Assembly: GCA_905372445.1 (NCBI GenBank)
Contig: CAJPPF010000035.1
Span: forward strand, 1-15,896
Length of the DNA stretch: 15,896 nucleotides
From: an uncultured Prevotella sp.
GTDB lineage: Bacteria > Bacteroidota > Bacteroidia > Bacteroidales > Bacteroidaceae
Direction: 5' to 3'
Both the position numbers and the translations under genes were made by a program. Positions 10,601-15,896 of this stretch are shown in pieces. Each line of letters opens with the position of its first letter. Position 1 is the stretch's first letter. The notes under the pieces are model-generated. The model searched no databases. It worked only from the letters and a program-made list of their open reading frames with translations, and was not told where the DNA came from.

Positions 10601-10836
10601 GCACATGGTGGAAGCGCGACTTCAGTTTCATGCGTCTCAAGCAGCTCACCCTGTCTTACTATTTCCCAAAGACTTGGCAGGGCAGTATCATCAAGGGCGG
10701 ACGATTCTATATCATGGGCTCAAACCTCCTCACATGGAGTAAATTCAAGCTCTGGGACCCTGAGCTGAACACCGACAATGGTATCTCTTATCCTAATGTC
10801 ACAACAGTGTCTTTAGGTGTGAACTTCAATCTCTAA
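7642..10836 (+). CDS. SusC-like TonB-dependent outer-membrane transporter
   Basis: Outer-membrane beta-barrel that imports oligosaccharides using TonB energy, paired with the SusD protein encoded next. The ATG at 7642 was chosen over an in-frame GTG at 7591 because it gives a proper signal peptide (KRWKYVLLLVVIFVSLPSFA, cut after A27) and keeps the upstream hairpin outside the gene. Order of parts in the 1064-residue product: carboxypeptidase-D regulatory-like domain (about 31-107), DEVVVTGY at 108-115 acting as TonB-box region, plug domain (about 120-245) with the SusC signature LKDAASTAVYGVRGGNG, then a barrel to the C-terminus (SLGVNFNL). A DLNGDGVID loop at 879-887 is a typical acidic SusC loop that resembles a calcium site. 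No N-terminal STN or anti-sigma interaction domain is present, so signalling through it is not expected. Normal length; family assignment is firm, substrate inferred from the mannosidase neighbour. Confidence 0.96.
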   Translation: MFKANTEKRWKYVLLLVVIFVSLPSFAQTVKITGRVQDINGDPLIGATVSEKGTQNRAVTDVNGTYNITVKDSKAVLMAEYIGFQAAEKRTVSTLIDFILQDDVSKIDEVVVTGYSTAKKVSVLGAQSSLKMEQVKAPVANLSSVLAGRVSGVVSVQRTGVPGRDDSDIWIRGISTLTNRNEGPLVLVDGIERSFSNLDPEDIESITVLKDAASTAVYGVRGGNGVIIITTKPGIVSKPKFSFDIYQGVTQLTQIPDLVDGIEYMHSVNEAYMNSRGRKYYSDNYIANTKIANGLPLTAEEQAYAQTVVGDRTINKYLYPNVDWMKELYHDLGWNRRANVNIRGGAPNASYYISLSYFNEKGLTKSDPAQDYSSEITFNRYNFLTNVNLKATKTTNIDVGVSGWLGSGNYPNQSLGNIFGRAMNTNPVIYPVQYPGGQNPGISPTNRELDSPWVYLTRRGYQTQTQTQINTNLKLQQDLGFWNWSKGLSVRALVAFDVRANQNIHYAIDDSTWRPYGSMDPSTGVWIDDDKLYDADGNLILEEKFRGNSTMNVQSDKWVYRTFYFESALDYRRTFNKLHNIGFLTVFSLRSYLDANGSSLFTTLPYKEESLSARLTYDFDNRYFAEVNVGYTGSENFEAGHRFGTFPAFAVGWVASNEKWWKPLSKYVSFLKFRLSDGVVGNDSSGERFSYFTKIEGGNDYSTYWRRNGASGGMAYSNYGYKAQWSKIHKIDLGIEVNFLNDDLCFVFDIFHERRSNIFVSRANVPLLEGFARGISANVGVVKNRGFEASFDYSHQFGKDLYISVRGNMTSNRDEVVENAQAVPAYPWLDQRGHNVLAEWGYTDMGLFSQEELDALPDTYAQFGINKSQLKPGDIRYKDLNGDGVIDEYDRSAISRGDVPRMYYGFGGDFRYKNIGLGVLFQGVHDAERILRGNGILPFQSSQGGGTLYANISDRWSADNPDNENVFYPRLGWGATDVDNINNYQVSTWWKRDFSFMRLKQLTLSYYFPKTWQGSIIKGGRFYIMGSNLLTWSKFKLWDPELNTDNGISYPNVTTVSLGVNFNL
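9025..9046 (+). repeat. Hexanucleotide tandem repeat inside susC
   Basis: Just over three and a half perfect copies of CAGACA, in frame, coding for alternating Gln-Thr from residue 462 of the SusC product. The unit is two codons, so copy-number change would lengthen or shorten a barrel segment without a frameshift. Confidence 0.7.
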
Positions 10837-10855
10837 TGCTTAATATATGACCATT

Positions 10856-12880
10856 ATGAAAAATAAAATATTCAGTATTGTATTAGCCGGTTTAGCAGCC
10901 ATGTCGTTCACATCTTGCGAGGACTATTTTGATGATGTACCAAACAACGCTACATCACTCGAAGACGTCTTCTCCAACCGTGGACAGACTCTGAACTGGC
11001 TTACGAACGTATATAGTTACATTCCTGACAATACCGCACGCTATGCCTCCGGTACTGCAATGTTCTGGGGACCTGCCACAATAGAAGGCTATCTGCCTTG
11101 GGATTGGGTTGAGACACACCACATCATCCAAGGTTCACTATATCCTTCCACAGGCTTTGTCAGACGTATATGGATAGAGTACTATCGTGGCATACAGTAT
11201 GCCAACATATATCTTGCCAATGTCGATAAGTGCGAACAGATGAACTCCACCGACAAGGAATGGACCAAGGCAGAGTGTCGTGCTCTGCGTGCATTTTTCT
11301 ATTTCAACCTCATGAAGCTCTACGGTCCGGTGCCGATTGTAGGCGACCGCATTTATAAAGTCGACGACGATCTCGACCAGCTGCCACGCTCTACCGTTGA
11401 CGAATGCTTCGATTACATCATAACAGAGCTCCGAAGCACACTCGACAGTGGGCATCTCGTGTCACAGTTCGAGAGCGGTAGATACAATCCGCAGATGATG
11501 GGCAACTTCACGAGCGAGGCTGTAGAAGCAATACTGGCAGAGGTTTATCTCTTCCGCGCCAGCTATCTCTTCAACGGCAATCCTTTCTATCAGTCGCTTG
11601 CCAATGCCGACGGCAAGAAGCTATTCCCGCAAGAGCGTGACGAGCAGAAGTGGATCAACGCCCGCGACGCCGCAAAACGTATCATCGACAGCGGAAAGTA
11701 CTCACTCGTATATCGTAATTTAAGCGGGCAGCTATCTACTCTTGCTAATTCTGTTCCGTTCCAGTCTGTCTTTGCTGCAAGCTTTGCTAATGAGGGCAAT
11801 GAGGAACTGATCTACGGACGCACAAGCTCAAGCAACGAGACATATTCAATGGTTCCGCGTTTCGAAGGTCTCGGAAGCAATCAGAATAAAGGTGGTGGTG
11901 CTTACACCGTGCCACTCGAATTCATCGACCTTTACTTCACGAAGAACGGTCTTAGCATTGAGAAAGACCCGACATACTTCACGTATGATGTAAACAATCC
12001 GCCTGATCTCCCCGCACGTAATCCTAAGGCTATCGTTCAGGCACGTGCCTGCGTTGACCCACTGACAAACTATCAGTACTTCAGTCCTGTCACCGGCAAC
12101 TATGCCGGACCGACCAGCGTCATGAAACAGTTCTACGACCGTGAGCCACGATTCTATCTCGCTATCACTTTCCAGAACCGACCTTGGGACTTCCATAACA
12201 ACGTCGCCGTGCAGATGCAGTATAATGGCAACTCCGGATCAAACGGTAATACTCACGATTATCCTATCTTCGGCACTATCACCCGTAAGCTGTATTACGC
12301 AAAGGCAGGCAGCTGGCCAATGTCTATGATGTATCGTCTCGCAGAGATATACCTCAACTACGCAGAGGCTTGCGCAGAGCTTGGCGACTTCGGCGAGGCT
12401 ATCCATTATGTCAACCTCATCCGTCAGCGTGCCGGCATTCCTGAATACAAAGGTCCTGCAGCCGCCGACCAGTCCGCCTTCGACGCGTGGAATCAGCCAC
12501 GCATAGACCTCGGCACACTGACAAAGGAACTCGTGCTGAAGGTTATCTACCGCGAGCGTATACTCGAACTCTCTTATGAGAGCAAGCACTATTTCGACGT
12601 TCGTCGCTGGGATGTCGCTGACGGCACATGGCGAGGAGGCGAGGAGATGACTGACGGATGGATTTACCCATCATACCATAAAGGTGGCGAAGGTGGCGAG
12701 ATGCACGGATTCAATGTCGACAACAAGGACGTCACAGAAGAAAACAAAAATGTCAACTTCTACAAACGTGTCGTTCAGCAGCACCGTACATACCAGCGTC
12801 GCATGATGCTCCTGCCTATACCACAGGATGAAATCAACCGCGACCGGAACATGGTGCAGAATACTGGTTGGACAAACTGA
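10856..12880 (+). CDS. SusD/RagB-like surface glycan-binding lipoprotein
   Basis: Outer-membrane lipoprotein that caps the SusC barrel and binds oligosaccharides. The N-terminus MKNKIFSIVLAGLAAMSFTSC is a lipoprotein signal with Cys21 as lipidation site, followed by acidic residues (EDYFDD) that fit surface export in Bacteroidetes. An ATG three codons earlier (10847) is also possible; 10856 gives the more usual MKNK start. The TPR-like SusD core is visible (ALRAFFYFNLMKLYGPVPIV at about 143-162), as are the family's late RERILELSYESKHYFDVRRW (ending about 585) and the terminal LLPIPQDEINRDRN...QNTGW pattern. The length of 674 residues is at the upper end for the family. It begins 19 bases after the susC stop, consistent with co-transcription. 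It ends the operon: no SusE/F-like or enzyme gene follows. Confidence 0.95.
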   Translation: MKNKIFSIVLAGLAAMSFTSCEDYFDDVPNNATSLEDVFSNRGQTLNWLTNVYSYIPDNTARYASGTAMFWGPATIEGYLPWDWVETHHIIQGSLYPSTGFVRRIWIEYYRGIQYANIYLANVDKCEQMNSTDKEWTKAECRALRAFFYFNLMKLYGPVPIVGDRIYKVDDDLDQLPRSTVDECFDYIITELRSTLDSGHLVSQFESGRYNPQMMGNFTSEAVEAILAEVYLFRASYLFNGNPFYQSLANADGKKLFPQERDEQKWINARDAAKRIIDSGKYSLVYRNLSGQLSTLANSVPFQSVFAASFANEGNEELIYGRTSSSNETYSMVPRFEGLGSNQNKGGGAYTVPLEFIDLYFTKNGLSIEKDPTYFTYDVNNPPDLPARNPKAIVQARACVDPLTNYQYFSPVTGNYAGPTSVMKQFYDREPRFYLAITFQNRPWDFHNNVAVQMQYNGNSGSNGNTHDYPIFGTITRKLYYAKAGSWPMSMMYRLAEIYLNYAEACAELGDFGEAIHYVNLIRQRAGIPEYKGPAAADQSAFDAWNQPRIDLGTLTKELVLKVIYRERILELSYESKHYFDVRRWDVADGTWRGGEEMTDGWIYPSYHKGGEGGEMHGFNVDNKDVTEENKNVNFYKRVVQQHRTYQRRMMLLPIPQDEINRDRNMVQNTGWTN

Positions 12881-12968
12881 CAACCGAATGTCTCAACACC
12901 CCGCAATGAGCCGGGTGCGTTGTGAATCGCTTACAAAAGTTTACGGTCGTCAGAATATTAGTTAACAA

Positions 12969-13009
12969 AAGCCATTTCCACGCCCCGAAACAGGGCTGGG
13001 AAATGGCTT
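12969..13009. terminator. Hairpin terminator between convergent susD and sufD
   Basis: Perfect 11-base arms AAGCCATTTCC (12969-12979) and GGAAATGGCTT (12999-13009), with an inner GCCC/GGGC pair in the loop. Reading the + strand it is followed by the T-rich TCTGCTATTCTTT; reading the minus strand it is followed by TTTTGTTAAC. It lies about 90 bases after the susD stop and about 80 bases after the sufD stop, so a shared bidirectional terminator is the natural reading. The minus-strand T-run is the better one. Confidence 0.7.
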
Positions 13010-13085
13010 CTGCTATTCTTTACAAAATAATGGTGTCCGGTATTTGACAATAAAACGGCGCTGAGGTCTATTTACTGATTTGGCT

Positions 13086-14429
13086 TTATCTACATTGTCT
13101 GCAGCCCTCGCATTTGTTTAGTTCGCCACGGAAGCGTTTTTCCACAAGGTAGTGCAGGCGGTCGCGCAGTGGCTGAAGCTTGATGTTGTCGACAACCTCG
13201 CCAACGAATGCGAACTCCAAGAGCAGGCGCGCCTCACTGAGCGAGATACCGCGCTGGCGCATATAGAACAGTGCGGCATCGTTGAGCTGACCAACGGTGG
13301 AACCATGCGAGCACTTTACGTCGTCGGCATATATCTCAAGCATAGGCTGTGTGTACATGTGGGCAGTCTTCACGGCGCAAAGATTCTGATTCGTCATGGC
13401 AGAGGTTGTCTTCTGTGCATCCTTACGCACAAGTACACGACCGGCGAAAGCACCCACCGCCTTCTCATCAAGCACATATTTATACAGTACCTTACTTTCG
13501 CAATGCGCTGTGGCGTGGTCGATGACAATGTTATTATCTACGTGCTGTTCCTTGTCGGCAATGGCACAACCATTGCAGTTGCATTCCGCTCCCTCGCCTC
13601 TGAATACGAGGTTTACGGTGTTGCGCGTCAGTCCGTTGTGGAGTGTCAATGCGCTGTGGTTCACTCGCGAGTTAGCCTTCTGGTCAATGTATGTCGTGCT
13701 GACGAGAGTATTCTTCACGTGCGTCTCTTCAATGTTGTAGATGTCGAGTGTAGCATTCTCGCCGACGAAAGCCTCAACCACTTGCGTAGATAGGAAGTTA
13801 TGGTTGTCGATGGCATGGTCGCAGAATAGCAGACGCACCTCTGCACCGTCCTCCACGACGATGAGCACACGGCGGTTGACCATAAGGTCGATATCGGAAC
13901 GCATGATGTTTATCACCTGAATGGCGGTATTGACCTTCACGTTCTTCGGAACGTAGATAAACAGTCCGTCCTGCGCGAACATGGTGTTCAATGCCTCCTC
14001 GCCACCGTCCTTTGATGAGAGCAGCGTGTTGTAATACTGGGCAACAAGCTCAGGCTGGCGCTCCGATATTTTACGGAGAGAATCGACGATGACGCCATCA
14101 GGCAGTTCAACCTTTGGCAGGACCTTATCGTAGAACACGTCGTTGACCATGAAATAGAGTTGCGTACTGAGGTTCGGCACTTCGCATCTGAATAGATTGT
14201 AGGGGTTGACGGGTATGTCAAGGCGGTTGAGATTCAGCCCGAGGTCGGGAGCAAACACCTCCTGGAGGTTTGTGTATTTATAATGCTCCACCTTACGCGT
14301 AGGAAATCCTATCGTCTTGAACCGCTCGAAAGCCTCGTCGCGGACAGCATTCATCACCGCTGACGAATGGTCGTTAATCATAGAACGGCACTGCCGGTAA
14401 AGGTCAATATATTGTTTTTCTGAGTTCAT
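13086..14429 (-). CDS. sufD: SufD, SUF iron-sulfur cluster assembly protein
   Basis: Scaffold partner in the SufBCD complex, which builds Fe-S clusters in the cytoplasm using sulfur from SufS and ATP hydrolysis by SufC. The product has the SufD N-terminal region (GFPTRKVEHYKYTNL) and the C-terminal beta-helix core. It keeps the CSHGSTVG motif near the C-terminus, with C373 and H375; the histidine corresponds to the functionally important His of E. coli SufD. The ATG at 14429 was chosen; a TTG three codons upstream (14438) is in frame but less likely. The 447-residue length is normal. It starts 13 bases after the sufC stop and is therefore co-transcribed with it. An unusual feature is the last eight residues, CEGCRQCR, giving a C440-x2-C443-x2-C446 cluster. 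No sufS follows; the gene ends facing susD. Confidence 0.96.
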   Translation of the reverse strand: MNSEKQYIDLYRQCRSMINDHSSAVMNAVRDEAFERFKTIGFPTRKVEHYKYTNLQEVFAPDLGLNLNRLDIPVNPYNLFRCEVPNLSTQLYFMVNDVFYDKVLPKVELPDGVIVDSLRKISERQPELVAQYYNTLLSSKDGGEEALNTMFAQDGLFIYVPKNVKVNTAIQVINIMRSDIDLMVNRRVLIVVEDGAEVRLLFCDHAIDNHNFLSTQVVEAFVGENATLDIYNIEETHVKNTLVSTTYIDQKANSRVNHSALTLHNGLTRNTVNLVFRGEGAECNCNGCAIADKEQHVDNNIVIDHATAHCESKVLYKYVLDEKAVGAFAGRVLVRKDAQKTTSAMTNQNLCAVKTAHMYTQPMLEIYADDVKCSHGSTVGQLNDAALFYMRQRGISLSEARLLLEFAFVGEVVDNIKLQPLRDRLHYLVEKRFRGELNKCEGCRQCR

Positions 14430-14442
14430 AAAATACAAGCTT

Positions 14443-15195
14443 TTACTCTTCCACCTCAGCCTTTATCCAATCATAGCCCTTTTCCTCTATCTCCTTTGCA
14501 AGCTCCGGACCGGCGGTCTTTACTATACGTCCCTTGTAAAGCACATGGATTGTCTGAGGCTTTATCATCTCAAGCAGACGCTCATAGTGTGTAATGACGA
14601 TTCGTGAATTGTCTTTTGTAGCAAGTTTGTTGACACCCTCTGCAACGATACGCATTGCATCGACATCAAGACCGGAGTCAGTTTCGTCGAGTATCGACAG
14701 TTTTGGCTCAAGCATTGCCATTTGGAATATCTCGTTACGTTTCTTCTCTCCACCCGAGAAACCTTCATTTACAGAACGGTTGGCGAGCTTTGAGTCGAGA
14801 GCAACGATCTTACGCTTCTCGCGCATCAGCTTAATGAACTCAGAAGCGTTCATCGGTTCTTTGCCCTGATACTTGAGTTTCTCATTGATAGCGGTACGCA
14901 TGAAATTGGTCATCGACACACCCGGTATCTCCACAGGATATTGAAATGACAGAAATAGTCCTTCGTGCGCTCTGTCCTCAGGCTTCATTTCCAGCAGATT
15001 CTTGCCGTTGAACCATATCTCACCCTCGGTGACTTCAAACATAGGATTGCCCACGAGCACTGCGCTGAGGGTAGATTTTCCGGAACCATTAGGTCCCATT
15101 ATAGCATGTGTCTCGCCATCACCGATGGTAAGATTTATGCCACGGAGTATTTCCTTATCGCCAATCTTGGCGTGTAAATTCTTTATTTCTAACAT
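14443..15195 (-). CDS. sufC: SufC, SUF system ABC-type ATPase
   Basis: Cytoplasmic ATPase that drives conformational change in the SufBCD cluster-assembly complex. All ABC motifs are intact: Walker A GPNGSGKST at 34-42, Q-loop in SFQYPVEIPG, signature SGGE at 147-150 followed by KKRNE, Walker B LSILDE with D170-E171, D-loop SGLD and the switch H203 in VITHYERLL. The SGGEKKRNE and LDETDSGLD variants are typical of SufC rather than transport ATPases. The length of 250 residues is normal. The start ATG is at 15195, about 75 bases below a clear promoter, so it is the first gene of a two-gene sufC-sufD unit. In many Bacteroidetes sufB lies immediately upstream; here that place is taken by non-coding repeats. 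Confidence 0.97.
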   Translation of the reverse strand: MLEIKNLHAKIGDKEILRGINLTIGDGETHAIMGPNGSGKSTLSAVLVGNPMFEVTEGEIWFNGKNLLEMKPEDRAHEGLFLSFQYPVEIPGVSMTNFMRTAINEKLKYQGKEPMNASEFIKLMREKRKIVALDSKLANRSVNEGFSGGEKKRNEIFQMAMLEPKLSILDETDSGLDVDAMRIVAEGVNKLATKDNSRIVITHYERLLEMIKPQTIHVLYKGRIVKTAGPELAKEIEEKGYDWIKAEVEE

Positions 15196-15273
15196 AGATA
15201 ATACTTACTATGACTATTATATTTAGTACATAGTGTTATGTTTTAATGTTCACAATTTGAAATAAATAAAGTA

Positions 15274-15304
15274 CAAAGGTACGATAATAATACGTGATAC
15301 CAAA
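15274..15304 (-). promoter_or_regulatory. Bacteroidetes-type promoter for sufC-sufD
   Basis: Read on the minus strand, a -33 element TTTG (15304-15301) is followed after 19 bases by a -7 element TACCTTTG (15281-15274). This fits the established Bacteroidetes sigma-ABfr consensus TTTG...TAnnTTTG with good spacing. Transcription should begin just below 15270, giving an untranslated leader of roughly 70 AT-rich bases before the sufC ATG. No regulator-binding site was recognised. Confidence 0.75.
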
Positions 15305-15382
15305 ATAATTTTTTTATTTTTAAATCCAAACCGAATAGATTCCTGACAGCTTTCGGCTGATTGTGGATCAGACCAGCCAGCC

Positions 15383-15421
15383 TTGTTACCGTGGGCGTAG
15401 CGGGCTATGGCGAGGTAACAA
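15383..15421 (+). repeat. Structured palindromic repeat, copy 1
   Basis: Outer stem TTGTTACC (15383-15390) pairs perfectly with GGTAACAA (15414-15421). The 23 enclosed bases read GTG, inner arm GGCGTAG, tetraloop CGGG, inner arm CTATGGC, then GA. The inner arms pair with one G-U and one G-G mismatch. The same layout is found in reverse at 15607-15643. The function is unknown; it may be a REP-like or MITE-like dispersed element, or part of a structured RNA. Confidence 0.65.
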
Positions 15422-15510
15422 TGTTAGTAGAATACCACACAAACAGGTGAAAGCAATAGGAATGCGTTTATTTTACTGGTGTAAAAGGAGTTTTATATAT
15501 GTTTGGGTTA

Positions 15511-15531
15511 AACCCGAATCGGTCATTAGAC
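15511..15531 (+). repeat. 21-base inverted repeat B, left arm
   Basis: Starts AACCCGAATC and ends CATTAGAC. It is exactly complementary to 15687-15707. It lies between the two structured repeats, so the two inverted-repeat pairs interleave instead of nesting. The arm and the next two bases contain a small hairpin, CGGTC-ATTA-GACCG (15520-15533). Confidence 0.75.
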
Positions 15532-15606
15532 CGCATTTGCTTAGATTTGTTATTACCGGCATGCTTCCTGCCAGCTTTAGTCCGCTCGCCGGCATCTGCG
15601 CTGCCA

Positions 15607-15643
15607 TTTCATCTCGCCGTAGCCCGCTACGCCTTCGATGAAA
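15607..15643 (-). repeat. Structured palindromic repeat, copy 2 (inverted)
   Basis: Read on the minus strand: outer stem TTTCATC, then GAA, inner arm GGCGTAG, tetraloop CGGG, inner arm CTACGGC, GA, and closing GATGAAA. The enclosed part is again exactly 23 bases and differs from copy 1 at three positions, but the outer stem has a different sequence that still pairs perfectly. The inner arms here pair without the G-U seen in copy 1. Confidence 0.65.
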
Positions 15644-15686
15644 CGTCTGCACATATGCTCAACAATCGAACAAAATCAGTCAAGGA

Positions 15687-15707
15687 GTCTAATGACCGAT
15701 TCGGGTT
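15687..15707 (-). repeat. 21-base inverted repeat B, right arm
   Basis: Perfect reverse complement of 15511-15531. Similarity may extend four more bases (GTTT side) if a 6-base insertion GGGTTA in the left copy is allowed. The copies are separated by 155 bases. Confidence 0.75.
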
Positions 15708-15764
15708 AAACAATCAAAAACTGTTTCCTGAACATAGGCGAAGCTGTCGACATTTACCGGACGG

Positions 15765-15879
15765 CGTAGGGGCGTGATTTATCACGTTCCGCCCAATGCG
15801 TTGGGTTTATTTCTCGAGCATTGGAGAGATATTGTTTTCACGGACGTAATACGGAACGTGATAAAATCATGCCCCTACG
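15765..15879. repeat. Imperfect inverted repeat C at the window end
   Basis: Left arm 15765-15791 and right arm 15852-15879 are reverse complements apart from one substitution and one inserted base. Each arm has a self-complementary centre: CGTGATTTATCACG on the left, CGTGATAAAATCATG on the right. On the strand reading GTAGGGGC, the pairing around the centre uses G-U pairs in both copies. The 60-base spacer holds a compact hairpin, CCCAA-TGCG-TTGGG (15792-15805). It looks like a dispersed intergenic palindrome; the role is unknown. Confidence 0.65.
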
Positions 15880-15896
15880 ATATATATGAATAAATT

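Larger units (their letters stand above)
15196..15896. other. Gene-free, repeat-rich region upstream of sufC
   Basis: No ORF here looks like a protein gene: two overlapping + frames of 92 codons run over the inverted repeats and end in arginine-, serine- and alanine-rich text typical of translated repeat DNA. The first 135 bases are AT-rich leader and promoter of sufC. From about 15340 onward the base composition becomes mixed and the region is filled with hairpins and inverted repeats, listed separately. No tRNA, rRNA or CRISPR pattern was seen. Confidence 0.75.

Noticed and set aside
12897..12917. Small hairpin CACCC...GGGTG just after the susD stop
   Set aside because: Only five pairs with an 11-base loop and no T-run; the hairpin at 12969-13009 is a far better terminator.
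13152..13793. A 213-codon + strand ORF opposite sufD
   Set aside because: The sufD frame has clear family motifs throughout; this frame has none.
15347..15359. CAGC-TTTCG-GCTG hairpin near the sufC promoter
   Set aside because: Four pairs only, expected by chance; no T-run or nearby gene end gives it a role.
15363..15777. Two overlapping + strand ORFs of 92 codons each in the repeat region
   Set aside because: They run straight across the inverted repeats, overlap in different frames, show no recognisable domain or signal, and read like translated repeat DNA.

Overview
The window looks like a chromosome segment from a Bacteroidales bacterium, most likely Prevotella or a close relative. The evidence is an adjacent SusC/SusD pair, a large secreted glycosidase with a C-terminal type IX secretion (T9SS) sorting domain, start sites preceded by AT-rich leaders rather than Shine-Dalgarno sequences, a TTTG/TAnnTTTG promoter, and a protein ending in the IYNLAGQRV...KG style common in Prevotella secreted proteins. 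The genus is an inference; the order is well supported.

Positions 58-12880 hold four co-directional (+) genes with gaps of about 20-66 bases, read here as a polysaccharide utilisation locus (PUL). They are a T9SS-exported GH38 alpha-mannosidase with an F5/8 type C (discoidin) domain, a 1172-residue secreted protein with three GLUG/beta-helix-like modules, a SusC TonB-dependent transporter and a SusD lipoprotein. The likely logic is that the mannosidase trims alpha-mannosides (yeast mannan or N-glycan type) outside the cell, the repeat protein binds glycan or host surface, and SusD captures oligosaccharides and hands them to SusC for uptake. No regulator, SusE-like protein or second glycosidase is in view. 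A wobble-containing hairpin lies just before susC and may separate expression of the two halves.

A strong hairpin at 12969-13009 separates this operon from the convergent minus-strand genes sufC and sufD (13086-15195), which encode the ATPase and scaffold partner of the SUF iron-sulfur cluster assembly machine. They have their own near-consensus Bacteroidetes promoter (15274-15304). Neither sufB nor sufS is adjacent.

The last 700 bases (15196-15896) carry no convincing gene. After the sufC promoter they are packed with inverted repeats. Most notable are two oppositely oriented copies of one stem-loop design: a nearly identical 23-base inner part enclosed by outer stems that differ in sequence but pair perfectly in each copy. 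A second 21-base inverted repeat interleaves with them, and a third, imperfect inverted repeat of about 27 bases closes the window. This is the part most likely to hold something undescribed.
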